64,000 nucleotides of DNA from Tectiglobus diatomicola (GTDB taxonomy: Bacteria > Pseudomonadota > Alphaproteobacteria > Rhizobiales > Hyphomicrobiaceae). Position 1 is the stretch's first letter. Each line of letters opens with the position of its first letter. Below are positions 20,063 through 28,853 of the stretch, in pieces. Location: the NCBI GenBank assembly GCA_039583345.1, contig JAZDSJ010000003.1:62001-126000 (forward strand), in the 5' to 3' direction. The position numbers were made by a program, and so were the translations under genes. Below the pieces are notes generated by a model. That model was not told the origin of the DNA. It worked only from the letters and a program-made list of their open reading frames with translations, and made no database searches.

Positions 20063-20450
20063 TGAGCCGAATAGAAAGCTATTTAAGGGAACTGCTGAGC
20101 CCGCTGCTGACAATGTAAAAATTCCTAGAGCAAGGGCAATAAAATACATTGACGCTAAGCTTGCATCCTCTCAGAGAATTGTTGCACGAGCCAGAAATGT
20201 AGTTAGGAGTGTAACGCTCACACCTGTAATCAAGCCACTCACAATAATGGCAAACATAGAAAGTCCGCAAAAAATAAATGCAATACCAATGCCTGGTACT
20301 ATTGCATGTGCCATTGCTTCACCAGCTAGAGATAGCCCAGCGCAGTACAAGAAAAGTCTCAACTAGTGCAACCGAAAAACTGAGAACTAAAGTCGAAATG
20401 AATGTACGTTTCATAAAGGCATAATCAAGAAGGTCAAACATATATGCCAT
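20063..20450 (-). pseudogene. Metal-ion ABC transporter permease, truncated and fused
   Basis: Start of a ZnuB/AztB-type permease. MAYMFDLLDYAFMKRTF begins at 20450, followed by hydrophobic sequence. A frameshift lies near 20340. The next segment, AGLSLAGEAMAHAIVPG, is highly typical of the family. An in-frame TGA at 20168-20170 stands where Arg is usual (ARATIL-stop-EDASLA). The frame continues as MYFIALALGIFTLS up to FLFGSILG near 20063 and then runs directly into the binding protein. Roughly half the permease is deleted, so it cannot be functional. Confidence 0.85.
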
Positions 20451-20459
20451 TCTCCTTAC

Positions 20460-20870
20460 TACCTATTTAAAAACATTCTTTCGATCCAAACTGCTTGACC
20501 TAATGAAAGATATCCGTGATCAACAAGATTAGACGATATCAAAATCTCTTGAGGCAGACCAAATCAAGCCTTGCCATTTTTTAGCAAAAGAGCCTTAGTG
20601 CAATGCCCATAAACCGTAGACAAATCATGCAAGATCATAATTATTATTCGGCCTTCAGAAGCCTACGCGTCTATCAAGTTCAAAAGCCGTGTCTTTGTTG
20701 TTTGATCAATAGCCATAAAGGGTTCATCAAGTAGAATAAATAATGCATCCTGTACTATTGTGCGAACAAACAGAGCACGCTGCAGCTGCCCTACCGATAA
20801 AGTATATAGTGGTTAATCAGGGATGTGATGTATGTCTGTCCGCTTTAGTGCTATTTCAACCCGACTGAGT
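20460..20870 (-). pseudogene. Metal-ion ABC transporter ATPase, broken remnant
   Basis: C-terminal half of an ABC ATPase, read on the minus strand. It shows signature LSVGQLQRA (normally LSGGQ), Walker B LFILLDEP, D-loop region FMAIDQTTK and the H-loop MILHDL. In-frame stops lie before the signature, after LLNLIDA, and after KNGKA. The Walker A half is gone. The order ATPase-permease-binding protein on one strand shows the remains of a single metal-uptake operon. Confidence 0.85.
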
Positions 20871-21126
20871 ATGTGGGTGGATAGCTGTCCTAAAAAGCCT
20901 AAGCCATGACTTTAACATAATTCAGGTTACATATTTTATTGAAACTTAATCAATTTCATCAAGGCACAAATGATATATTAAACGATGCGAATGTGAAGTG
21001 TGGCAAATTTCAGAGTTTTCACATTATAGTGCACATAACTTATTTTTCTACTTTGCACATATCTCTGCTGCAGCATAATCTTCTTCAAATACTTGTAATA
21101 TCATAATAACGGCCAATAAATCATAA

Positions 21127-22032
21127 TTAAAGTAGAATCGATTGACTGTTTAACAATCTTATAAACTTATTACGAAACTCAGATTTAAACAGTGCAGCCT
21201 CTTTAAGTATTTCATCTGCCTTATGAAAATGCAATCCGCCATACTTCTCTAGCGTGAATTTGATATATAAATCTGGTTTTTTTTGTCGCAACCTCTCCTC
21301 AATAATAGCTTTCTGAAGTACGCTTACAGACTGAATAAGTGTTGAAATTATAGATGTGCGAGAACCATTTACGAGGCTGCGTGATCCACCACTTACGTCG
21401 ACTGCAATCACAAGATCGATATCTTTAGGTAATATTAGATATGGCAATGGATCAACAATGCCACCATCTGATAATAGAACGCCATCCACATCTACAGGTG
21501 AAAACAGACCAGGAATTGCGATGCTTGCAGCAAGAGCATTACCTAAATTACCACTATCAAAAATGTAAGGCTCGCACAAAGAAAGATTAGTAGCTACAAT
21601 TTTAATTGGAATTTTTAATTCTTCAAATGTTTTCGATATCAATTCAGGAATTAGTAGCTCAAGTAAAGCAAAAGAGTCAAGAAAGGCAGAGCGCATAGGA
21701 AAAATTTTCAAAACCTTTCGAAGTGGCTTTGTTCGTTTGAATAGAAGCTTGGTAATTATATCAATTCTTGTAGCAAGTATCTCTTCTGTAGTATAGCGGA
21801 TATGTGAAGCAGACAGTCCTGACGCATAACCAGCAGCAAATAAAGCACCAATTGATGTACCTGTGATTATACTTGGGCATATACCAAGTTCATCGAACAC
21901 TTCAAGTACTAAAATGTGAGCTAATCCACGCGCTCCGCCTCCCCCTAAACACAAACCAATTTTAGGAAAGTCTTTCTGTTTCTGGATTATGGTGCTTGAT
22001 TTTAGCATGACTGGCAGGTTTCGTGACATCAA
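21127..22032 (-). CDS. Patatin-like phospholipase, RssA/NTE family
   Basis: A 301-residue serine lipase of the patatin class. The oxyanion loop GLCLGGGGARG is near residue 26-36, the nucleophile is in GTSIGA, and the catalytic Asp is in SDGGIVDPLP. It has no clear signal peptide and is probably cytoplasmic or peripheral to the inner membrane. Family members hydrolyse lysophospholipids; the actual substrate is unknown. It is isolated from other genes by non-coding DNA on both sides. Confidence 0.9.
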   Translation of the reverse strand: MMSRNLPVMLKSSTIIQKQKDFPKIGLCLGGGGARGLAHILVLEVFDELGICPSIITGTSIGALFAAGYASGLSASHIRYTTEEILATRIDIITKLLFKRTKPLRKVLKIFPMRSAFLDSFALLELLIPELISKTFEELKIPIKIVATNLSLCEPYIFDSGNLGNALAASIAIPGLFSPVDVDGVLLSDGGIVDPLPYLILPKDIDLVIAVDVSGGSRSLVNGSRTSIISTLIQSVSVLQKAIIEERLRQKKPDLYIKFTLEKYGGLHFHKADEILKEAALFKSEFRNKFIRLLNSQSILL

Positions 22033-22420
22033 AACTAACCTTTGGAGTTATCTCGATAAATATGCCTCAAGATTATATTATAACATAAAACTTAAGTTAT
22101 CTCTTTAATATGTGCTGCCTAATACACACACTTTCGAAGCATGCAGTTAGTAAGTTAATTTCAGCAACCGGATATTTTAACTATACGCTTTAGTTTTTGG
22201 AAAAAAACCAGTTCGAAATATCGAAAAATTCGTTTTTTTGAAAAAACACCAATCTAAATCATTCTGTTTTTAATACCTAATATTTAAAACACTGCTTGAT
22301 AAAGCAAGGAATTAATTTAAATATACTATGCTATTTTCAGCGCCGTATTAAATTAAATCTTTATCCAACTGAATTACCTTTAGTGCTAAGTAATCGTTAT
22401 TTTAAAGCAGAAGATCTCAC
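22033..22420. other. Intergenic stretch between divergent genes
   Basis: About 390 bp holding the promoters of the patatin gene (left) and the helicase (right). Short A/T-rich palindromes occur (for example around TTCGAAATATCGAA near 22212). No gene seen. Confidence 0.5.
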
Positions 22421-24934
22421 ATGCAGCCAAGTGTATGTCTTCCAGTCCTTTTTCAAAAATGGTTCACAGAGAAAGGATGGGAACCAAGACCACATCAGCT
22501 CCAACTTTTAGAGAAGGGGCGGGCTGGGCGCTCCACTCTGCTAATAGCTCCCACAGGAGCTGGTAAGACACTAGCCGGCTTTCTCCCAACTCTAGATGAC
22601 TTGATGTCTTCACCTGAGCGTATACACAACGGGGCGGGCTTACATACTCTATATATATCTCCACTAAAAGCTCTAGCAGTGGATATTGAACGCAACTTAA
22701 AAATCCCGATAAACGACATGGAGCTGCCCATAACAGTTGAGACTCGATCAGGCGATACATCACAGGCTAAGCGCCGCCGCCAGCGAACCCGTCCTCCAGA
22801 CATTCTTCTAACGACGCCGGAGCAGTTAGCACTTCTATTAAGTAACCAAGACGGAGCCTTTCTTTTTAAAGATCTCAAAACTGTTATTATTGATGAATTA
22901 CATGTTCTGGCAGGCTCTAAACGTGGAGACCTTCTAGCACTAGGGTTGACACAGCTTCGATCAATAGTTTCCAATCTACTGACAATCGGTCTCTCTGCTA
23001 CAGTAGCCCGGCCTACGGAATTGAGAGCCTATTTAATGCCACAGTACAATCCCGCGCGTCAGATTGACATCGCTGATCTCGTGTATTTGAAAAGTCAGAT
23101 AGAACCAAACATTTCTATATTAAAAACTAAAAAGCCACTACCTTGGTTCGGTCATGCCAGTCGGCATGCGATCACAGAAATTTATGACAAAATACAAAAA
23201 CATCGCCTGACCTTAATTTTTGTTAATACGCGAAGCCAAGCTGAACTTCTATTTCAGGAGCTTTGGAATGCTAATGAAGATAATCTACCAATCGCATTGC
23301 ATCATGGCTCATTAAATTCGGAACGACGCCGTAAAGTAGAAGCAGCCATGGTTAAAGGAGGCTTAAAAGCTGTTGTTTGCACGTCAACGCTAGACCTTGG
23401 TATTGATTGGGGTGATGTTGATCTAGTTATCAACATTGGTGCGCCCAAGGGTGCTAGCCGACTGATTCAACGAATCGGCCGTTCAAATCACCGACTAGAC
23501 GAGCCGTCTAAAGCTCTCCTCGTTCCCTCTAACCGTTTCGAAGTACTTGAATGCCGTGCTGCTATGGATGCTGTGCAGACTAATAGCCAGGATGCTATCC
23601 TAATACGAACTGGAACACTCGATGTCCTTGCACAACACATAATGTCTGTAGCATGCGCCGGCCCTTTTATGATGAACAATCTTTATCTTGAGGTTCGCTC
23701 AGCTCAACCCTACTCAGATTTAAGTCGAGAGATGTTTGAACGAGTTCTCGACTTCGTTAGTACCGGTGGCTATGCACTTCGTGCATACGAACGCTTCGCA
23801 CGTATCAAATTAACAAAAGATGGACAGTTACGACTTGCACATCCACGCCTTGCCAAACAACATCGCCTTAATATTGGTACAATCATAACATCGCCTATGA
23901 TAAATATTCGTCTCATACGCCACAGTATGAGATCATCTAAACGCAAAGGTAAAACCTTAATCGGCGGGAAGATCTTAGGTGAAGTAGAAGAGTATTTCAT
24001 CAGCGAACTTAAAATAGGTGATGCATTTGTATTCGCTGGACAGGTTTTACGGTTTGAAGGTATGCGTGAAACCGAAGCTTACGTGTCGCAAGCAACCTCA
24101 CTTGATCCAATAATTCCAAGTTATCAAGGTGGTAAATTTCCACTCTCTACCAATCTTGCTGTGCGAGTCAGAAAAATGCTCGCTGATGGCGGAGCTAATC
24201 TCGGCTTACCTACTCCAGTCACAGAATGGTTGCAACTACAGCGTGACGCATCAATATTACCTAACGCTAACGAAGTTCTAGTTGAAACTTTCTTACGACA
24301 GAAACGTAGCTATTTAGTTGTCTATCCCTTTGAAGGGCGACTGGCTCACCAAACTCTTGGAATGCTTCTTACAAGACGGCTGCAACGCGCAGATTTACAC
24401 CCGTTAGGATTTGTTGCAAACGATTATGCGTTATCTATTTGGTGTGCGAGGGATATTGGCTACATACTCGAAACCGGTGCGTCAAGTATCGCACAACTAT
24501 TCGATGAGGATATGTTGGGTGATGATCTTGAAGCTTGGCTAGCGGAATCTGGTTTGATGAAGCGAACGTTTCGGATGTGTGCTGTTATTGCTGGGTTGAT
24601 CGAACGACACCATCCAGGCAAAACTAAAACCGGTCGCCAAATGACGGCTTCATCAGATTTGATGTTTGATATGTTACGTAAATATGATCCCAATCACGTT
24701 TTACTTGAGGCTGCCTGGAATGATGCAGCCACTGGCTTGTTAGACATTGCACGCTTAGGACAATTTTTGAACAGAATTAAGGGACAAATTAGACATATTA
24801 ATTTAAACAAAGTTTCTCCTCTTTCAGTACCAATTCTGCTTGAAATAGGACGTGAATGGGTACAGCTAGACGAATCTGACGATTTACTTCGGCATGTAAC
24901 ATTGGAATTAGTTTCCGAAGCAGGTTTGATGTAA
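22421..24934 (+). CDS. Ligase-associated DNA damage response DEXH-box helicase (Lhr core type)
   Basis: An 837-residue superfamily 2 helicase. The Walker A motif APTGAGKT is at 43-50 and the DEXH box DELH at 158-161. Motif III is in GLSATV, and motif VI is QRIGRSNHR. A long Lhr-type C-terminal region follows. The start PRPHQLQLLEKG fits the family. It is 43 bp upstream of pdeM, its usual partner in a DNA-repair cluster that normally also includes an ATP-dependent DNA ligase and an MBL-fold exonuclease; those two are not here. Confidence 0.93.
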   Translation: MQPSVCLPVLFQKWFTEKGWEPRPHQLQLLEKGRAGRSTLLIAPTGAGKTLAGFLPTLDDLMSSPERIHNGAGLHTLYISPLKALAVDIERNLKIPINDMELPITVETRSGDTSQAKRRRQRTRPPDILLTTPEQLALLLSNQDGAFLFKDLKTVIIDELHVLAGSKRGDLLALGLTQLRSIVSNLLTIGLSATVARPTELRAYLMPQYNPARQIDIADLVYLKSQIEPNISILKTKKPLPWFGHASRHAITEIYDKIQKHRLTLIFVNTRSQAELLFQELWNANEDNLPIALHHGSLNSERRRKVEAAMVKGGLKAVVCTSTLDLGIDWGDVDLVINIGAPKGASRLIQRIGRSNHRLDEPSKALLVPSNRFEVLECRAAMDAVQTNSQDAILIRTGTLDVLAQHIMSVACAGPFMMNNLYLEVRSAQPYSDLSREMFERVLDFVSTGGYALRAYERFARIKLTKDGQLRLAHPRLAKQHRLNIGTIITSPMINIRLIRHSMRSSKRKGKTLIGGKILGEVEEYFISELKIGDAFVFAGQVLRFEGMRETEAYVSQATSLDPIIPSYQGGKFPLSTNLAVRVRKMLADGGANLGLPTPVTEWLQLQRDASILPNANEVLVETFLRQKRSYLVVYPFEGRLAHQTLGMLLTRRLQRADLHPLGFVANDYALSIWCARDIGYILETGASSIAQLFDEDMLGDDLEAWLAESGLMKRTFRMCAVIAGLIERHHPGKTKTGRQMTASSDLMFDMLRKYDPNHVLLEAAWNDAATGLLDIARLGQFLNRIKGQIRHINLNKVSPLSVPILLEIGREWVQLDESDDLLRHVTLELVSEAGLM

Positions 24935-24977
24935 AACTTAATCAATATAACTTTCGATTGTAGATCAGGAGTGAGCT

Positions 24978-25718
24978 ATGATAGAGCTACCGCTAAAGTT
25001 TAAGCTTTATCCGCAGTATAAATATCATACTCATTCTTCATCTCTGTACCGTGAATCTCTTATTGCCGACGCAAGTGGTGCTCTATATTGGCCAAGCGAG
25101 AATTTGCTAGTGATTTCTGATATGCATCTTGAAAAAGGCTCATCATCTGCAGCTAAAGGTATGTTTTTACCACCATATGATACCCGTGATACATTGCTGC
25201 GACTGGCCAACGTTATAAAATCTTATAAAGCCAAAACTATAGTTTCACTGGGTGATAGTTTTCACGATAAGCTGGCGTTCAATCGTATAAGACGTGAAGA
25301 TTTAGAATTTCTTCACCTTATTCAGGATGGTCGACGATGGATTTGGATCAACGGTAATCATGATCCAGAAATTCCTTCCAAAGTAGGTGGAGAATGCTTC
25401 GATGAACTTCAAATAAACGGCCTAATACTTCGTCATAAACCTAGTTCTAAAAAGAGCATATATGAAATCGCAGGTCATATGCATCCTTCTGCTAAGATTT
25501 CTTTGTATGGTAAAAACATACGACGTCCTTGTTTTATTTTTAATCGTAAGCGCTTAATAATGCCAGCATTTGGAAGTTACACAGGTGGCCTCAATATTTT
25601 AGATTCTGCTTTTGTACCATTATTTAGAGATGACAAATTTTGTGTTTGGATGCAAGGAGATAAAGATATATACCCAATTGATATAAACAAATTACAAAAA
25701 GATCGTACTCCTGTGTAA
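24978..25718 (+). CDS. pdeM: Ligase-associated DNA damage response endonuclease PdeM
   Basis: Calcineurin-like metallophosphoesterase of 246 residues. Metal motifs are DMHLEKGS (D48, H50), GDSFHD (92-97), GNHD (126-129) and GHMHP (166-170). It is the usual companion of the Lhr-type helicase directly upstream, and an AGGAG-like ribosome site precedes the ATG. It probably acts on DNA ends during repair; the exact substrate is inferred from the family. Confidence 0.92.
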   Translation: MIELPLKFKLYPQYKYHTHSSSLYRESLIADASGALYWPSENLLVISDMHLEKGSSSAAKGMFLPPYDTRDTLLRLANVIKSYKAKTIVSLGDSFHDKLAFNRIRREDLEFLHLIQDGRRWIWINGNHDPEIPSKVGGECFDELQINGLILRHKPSSKKSIYEIAGHMHPSAKISLYGKNIRRPCFIFNRKRLIMPAFGSYTGGLNILDSAFVPLFRDDKFCVWMQGDKDIYPIDINKLQKDRTPV

Positions 25719-26303
25719 AGAATGATAAATTTCTAAATGTCAGCGGCACAACACTAGTTTGAAAATATTGTCATTGTAAGGAGATAGTGTGCTTTGTAAA
25801 AGCTTATACCGAAAGAAGTAATACTGAAATCAGATAACTATGGCCAAAAATCACAAGTTTCGAAAATATTCTTTAAAAATCGGACAATTTAACTTTTGGG
25901 TAGGCGTAACTCGAAAATCTAGATTCTTTTTCATGCAGACCACACCTACTATCATGAGTTAGTTATACATTTATTGCGGCAAATATTCGGTGAGTTTTGA
26001 ACATCAATATATTACAGATATAAAAGTTTTGCTCCCGCGTTTTGTCTAGTAAACCTTCTAACGATTAAAAAGGCATGTCTTTTTTTCGAGATTTATTCAT
26101 AAAGCTTAGTTCTAAAAAAAACAGGTTGTATAGGTGGTTTAGCCTCCCAAACATATTTTATTAACTTGAATATTTTAAGCAAAAAGTTAACAAAAGATTG
26201 TTGGTATAACACCAGACTATTAATTCATTCACGTACGAAAGACGGTGCCTACTTAGTTTAAGTATCATTTTTAATATCCAAATGCTCACTTTTCAAAAAT
26301 AGC
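25719..26303. other. Intergenic stretch, no gene seen
   Basis: 585 bp between convergent pdeM and bolA. A ribosome-site-like AAGGAG precedes a 16-codon GTG frame near 25787 that I cannot interpret. Otherwise nothing recognised. Confidence 0.5.
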
Positions 26304-26582
26304 TTAAACTTTTTGATATTCATCTGGAGCATATGCATTAACTGTTAAAGCGTGTATTTCATTGCTTAATTCGTTAGCCAAAAGTTTATTAATCATTCGA
26401 TGACGCTGAAGGCGTGAAAGCCCACAAAATAGTTTTGCTACTACAATTACACGAAAGTGACTCTGACCTGTTCCAGGTGAAGAACTGTGTCCTGAGTGAA
26501 TTTGACTCTCGTTAATGATCTTAAGATGTATTGGATTAAGTCCAGTAATTAATTTATTTTGAATTTTTATCTCTAAAGGCAT
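26304..26582 (-). CDS. bolA: BolA family protein
   Basis: A 92-residue BolA-fold protein. It has the conserved HSGHSS-type segment with downstream SHFRVIVVAKLF, and the C-terminal ANELSNEIHALTVNAYAPDEY. BolA proteins work with monothiol glutaredoxins in iron-sulfur handling. It is divergent from the J-domain gene; bolA next to this J-protein and cobS/cobT is a conserved alphaproteobacterial arrangement. Confidence 0.93.
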   Translation of the reverse strand: MPLEIKIQNKLITGLNPIHLKIINESQIHSGHSSSPGTGQSHFRVIVVAKLFCGLSRLQRHRMINKLLANELSNEIHALTVNAYAPDEYQKV

Positions 26583-26833
26583 TTTAAATTTCCTATTTTA
26601 AATGAAATATAGGTAATAACTTGAAAAGTGTGATGGAAAATCAGCTTATGATAAGTATTTTATGCGGCATAACATATTTGATAATTATGCTCTTTAGTAT
26701 GATTAACACGAATGATACGATAAAGGCATAGTCATACGTATTAAAAGTTTTTATTGTTACTGATAACATTGGACAAGTACAATATAAGTGACTTTTATTT
26801 TAAGCTTTGAATTGGCTCATAAGTGCAGATGTA

Positions 26834-27466
26834 ATGAAACTCAAATCTAAATATTTTGATATAATACGAATTAAATCAGGCTCTCGTGATGTAAAGCCTG
26901 AAACACCTGATCACCCTATTTGTCATTGGAAGGGATGTGAAAAGCCCGGCTTGTATCGCGCTCCCAAGGGACGTGACAAAGAAGGTGAATTTTATCTTTT
27001 TTGTTCCGAACACATACGCCAATTTAATGCCTCTTACAATTATTTTGACGGAATGAGCGATGTAGAAATCAAAAACTTTAAAGAAGATGCAACTTATGGG
27101 CACCGACCGACATGGAAGACTGGTGCTAGTGCGTATGTTAATGAAGGGCGGGATAGTACAAGACCAAGGCAAGAAGAAAATATAACAGAAGGCAAAACAA
27201 AAAATGCTCACGGTTTCCAAGAATGGCGGATACGTCGAGATCAAAAAATGCAAGGTTCTCAGCGCAAATTAAAGACTTTGGAAAAAAAAGCTATGATTAA
27301 GCTAGGGCTTTCAGAACACGCTACTAAATCGGAAGTGAAGGCAAGATTTAAATCATTAGTAAAGCGCCATCATCCAGATCTTAACGGAGGAGATCGTGGA
27401 ACAGAGGAAAAGTTACGTGATATCATACAGGCTTATAATTATTTGAAAAAAGTAGGTTTAGTCTAG
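26834..27466 (+). CDS. J-domain (DnaJ-like) protein
   Basis: A 210-residue protein. The N-terminal half has Cys/His positions (C30, C35, C57, H60) that could bind a metal. The middle is charged. A C-terminal J domain (about 150-210) carries the HPD tripeptide at 180-182 (RHHPDLNGGD). It would stimulate a DnaK-type chaperone; the client is unknown. ATG 26834 is chosen because MKLKSKYFD fits the family start, whereas the frame upstream reaches only a TTG. It lies upstream of cobS, as in relatives. Confidence 0.9.
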   Translation: MKLKSKYFDIIRIKSGSRDVKPETPDHPICHWKGCEKPGLYRAPKGRDKEGEFYLFCSEHIRQFNASYNYFDGMSDVEIKNFKEDATYGHRPTWKTGASAYVNEGRDSTRPRQEENITEGKTKNAHGFQEWRIRRDQKMQGSQRKLKTLEKKAMIKLGLSEHATKSEVKARFKSLVKRHHPDLNGGDRGTEEKLRDIIQAYNYLKKVGLV

Positions 27467-27667
27467 AAGTGCTAATATGTTATGCGCTATCGGGCAAATA
27501 TACAATATCTTTTGATATCTCATGCAATAAAATCTGTAAGCTAAATTGTCTGTAATTGCTCCTATCTTGAATCTTGTTCTTGCAAGATCTAATAGTCATA
27601 GTGTACATCGAGTTATGTAGTTTAACATAATCTAACTTAACAATTTGAACTGACCTGGATAAAATGT

Positions 27668-28660
27668 ATGCTCGCAACAGAATCAATTAGCCAGTCAGGC
27701 TTGCCACAAAAAAAATTGTCCGCTCGTGAAGTCTTTAACATTGATAGCAATATTGAAGTACCAGCTTTCGCGGAAATTACCGAGCATGTTCCAGATTGCG
27801 ACCCAGATTACTTGTTTAACCGCGAAGTAACCCTTGCGATACTTGCAGGTTTCAAGTTTAACCGTAGGGTAATGATTCAAGGATATCACGGTACTGGAAA
27901 ATCTACGCATATTGAGCAGATCGCAGCACGGTTAAACTGGCCGTGTATTCGGGTTAACCTTGATGGACATGTTAGCCGTATCGATCTTGTTGGAAAAGAC
28001 GCTATAGTCATAAGAGATGGTCAGCAAGTAACTGAGTTTAAAGAGGGAATTCTACCATGGGCCCTTCAGAACAATGTTGCTTTGGTATTTGACGAATATG
28101 ATGCGGGGCGTCCGGATGTCATGTTTGTAATCCAGCGAGTGTTGGAAGTTTCTGGGAAGCTGACATTGTTAGATCAATCTAAAGTGATCCGTCCTCACCC
28201 TGCATTCCGACTATTTGCAACTACTAACACCATTGGTCTAGGTGATACGTCTGGCCTTTATCATGGTACACAACAAATAAATCAAGGACAAATGGATCGC
28301 TGGTCTATAGTTTGTGCACTTAATTATCTACCTCACGATGATGAAATGAACATTATCTTGTCGAAAGTAGGAAATTTTCAAAAGGATGAAACATCTAGAA
28401 AAATAATTTCTAACATGGTACGAGTTGCAGAGCTCACACGAAATTCTTTTATCAATGGCGATATTTCAACAGTAATGAGCCCACGGACAGTGATGGCTTG
28501 GGCAGAAAATACGGAAATATTCAATGATGTAGGTTTTGCTTTTCGCCTTACATTTCTTAATAAATGTGATGAACCCGAGCGTCAGATAATAGCAGAGTTT
28601 TATCAACGCTGCTTCGGTGAAGAATTACCAGAGAGTGCAGTTAACGTTCTTCTGAGCTAA
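27668..28660 (+). CDS. cobS: Cobaltochelatase subunit CobS
   Basis: AAA+ ATPase subunit of the aerobic cobaltochelatase that inserts cobalt into hydrogenobyrinic acid a,c-diamide. It has 330 residues. Walker A GYHGTGKST is at 72-80, Walker B is in ALVFDEYD (about 137-144), and sensor-like segment FATTNTIG follows. It is followed by cobT after 193 bp. The large subunit CobN is not in the window. Confidence 0.96.
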   Translation: MLATESISQSGLPQKKLSAREVFNIDSNIEVPAFAEITEHVPDCDPDYLFNREVTLAILAGFKFNRRVMIQGYHGTGKSTHIEQIAARLNWPCIRVNLDGHVSRIDLVGKDAIVIRDGQQVTEFKEGILPWALQNNVALVFDEYDAGRPDVMFVIQRVLEVSGKLTLLDQSKVIRPHPAFRLFATTNTIGLGDTSGLYHGTQQINQGQMDRWSIVCALNYLPHDDEMNIILSKVGNFQKDETSRKIISNMVRVAELTRNSFINGDISTVMSPRTVMAWAENTEIFNDVGFAFRLTFLNKCDEPERQIIAEFYQRCFGEELPESAVNVLLS

Positions 28661-28853
28661 ACATTAACTGGAGTACGTCGTGAGATTTAACTAAAAATTG
28701 ATTGATGAACAAACGAAGAATGGATAGCTCTATAATTATTTAGATTTTTTGTCTGAATTCCGCACTTAGTGCACGATGAATTGAGTAAGCTAAATAATAA
28801 CTCAGCTCTGGACATTTCTTGAGTTTATCGTAACAGTGTAGAGTGATCATTCT

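Noticed and set aside
22296..22511. 71-codon frame overlapping the helicase start
   Set aside because: Shadow frame; the helicase frame has the conserved family start.
27480..27686. 68-codon minus-strand frame between the J-protein gene and cobS
   Set aside because: Overlaps the cobS start and resembles nothing known.
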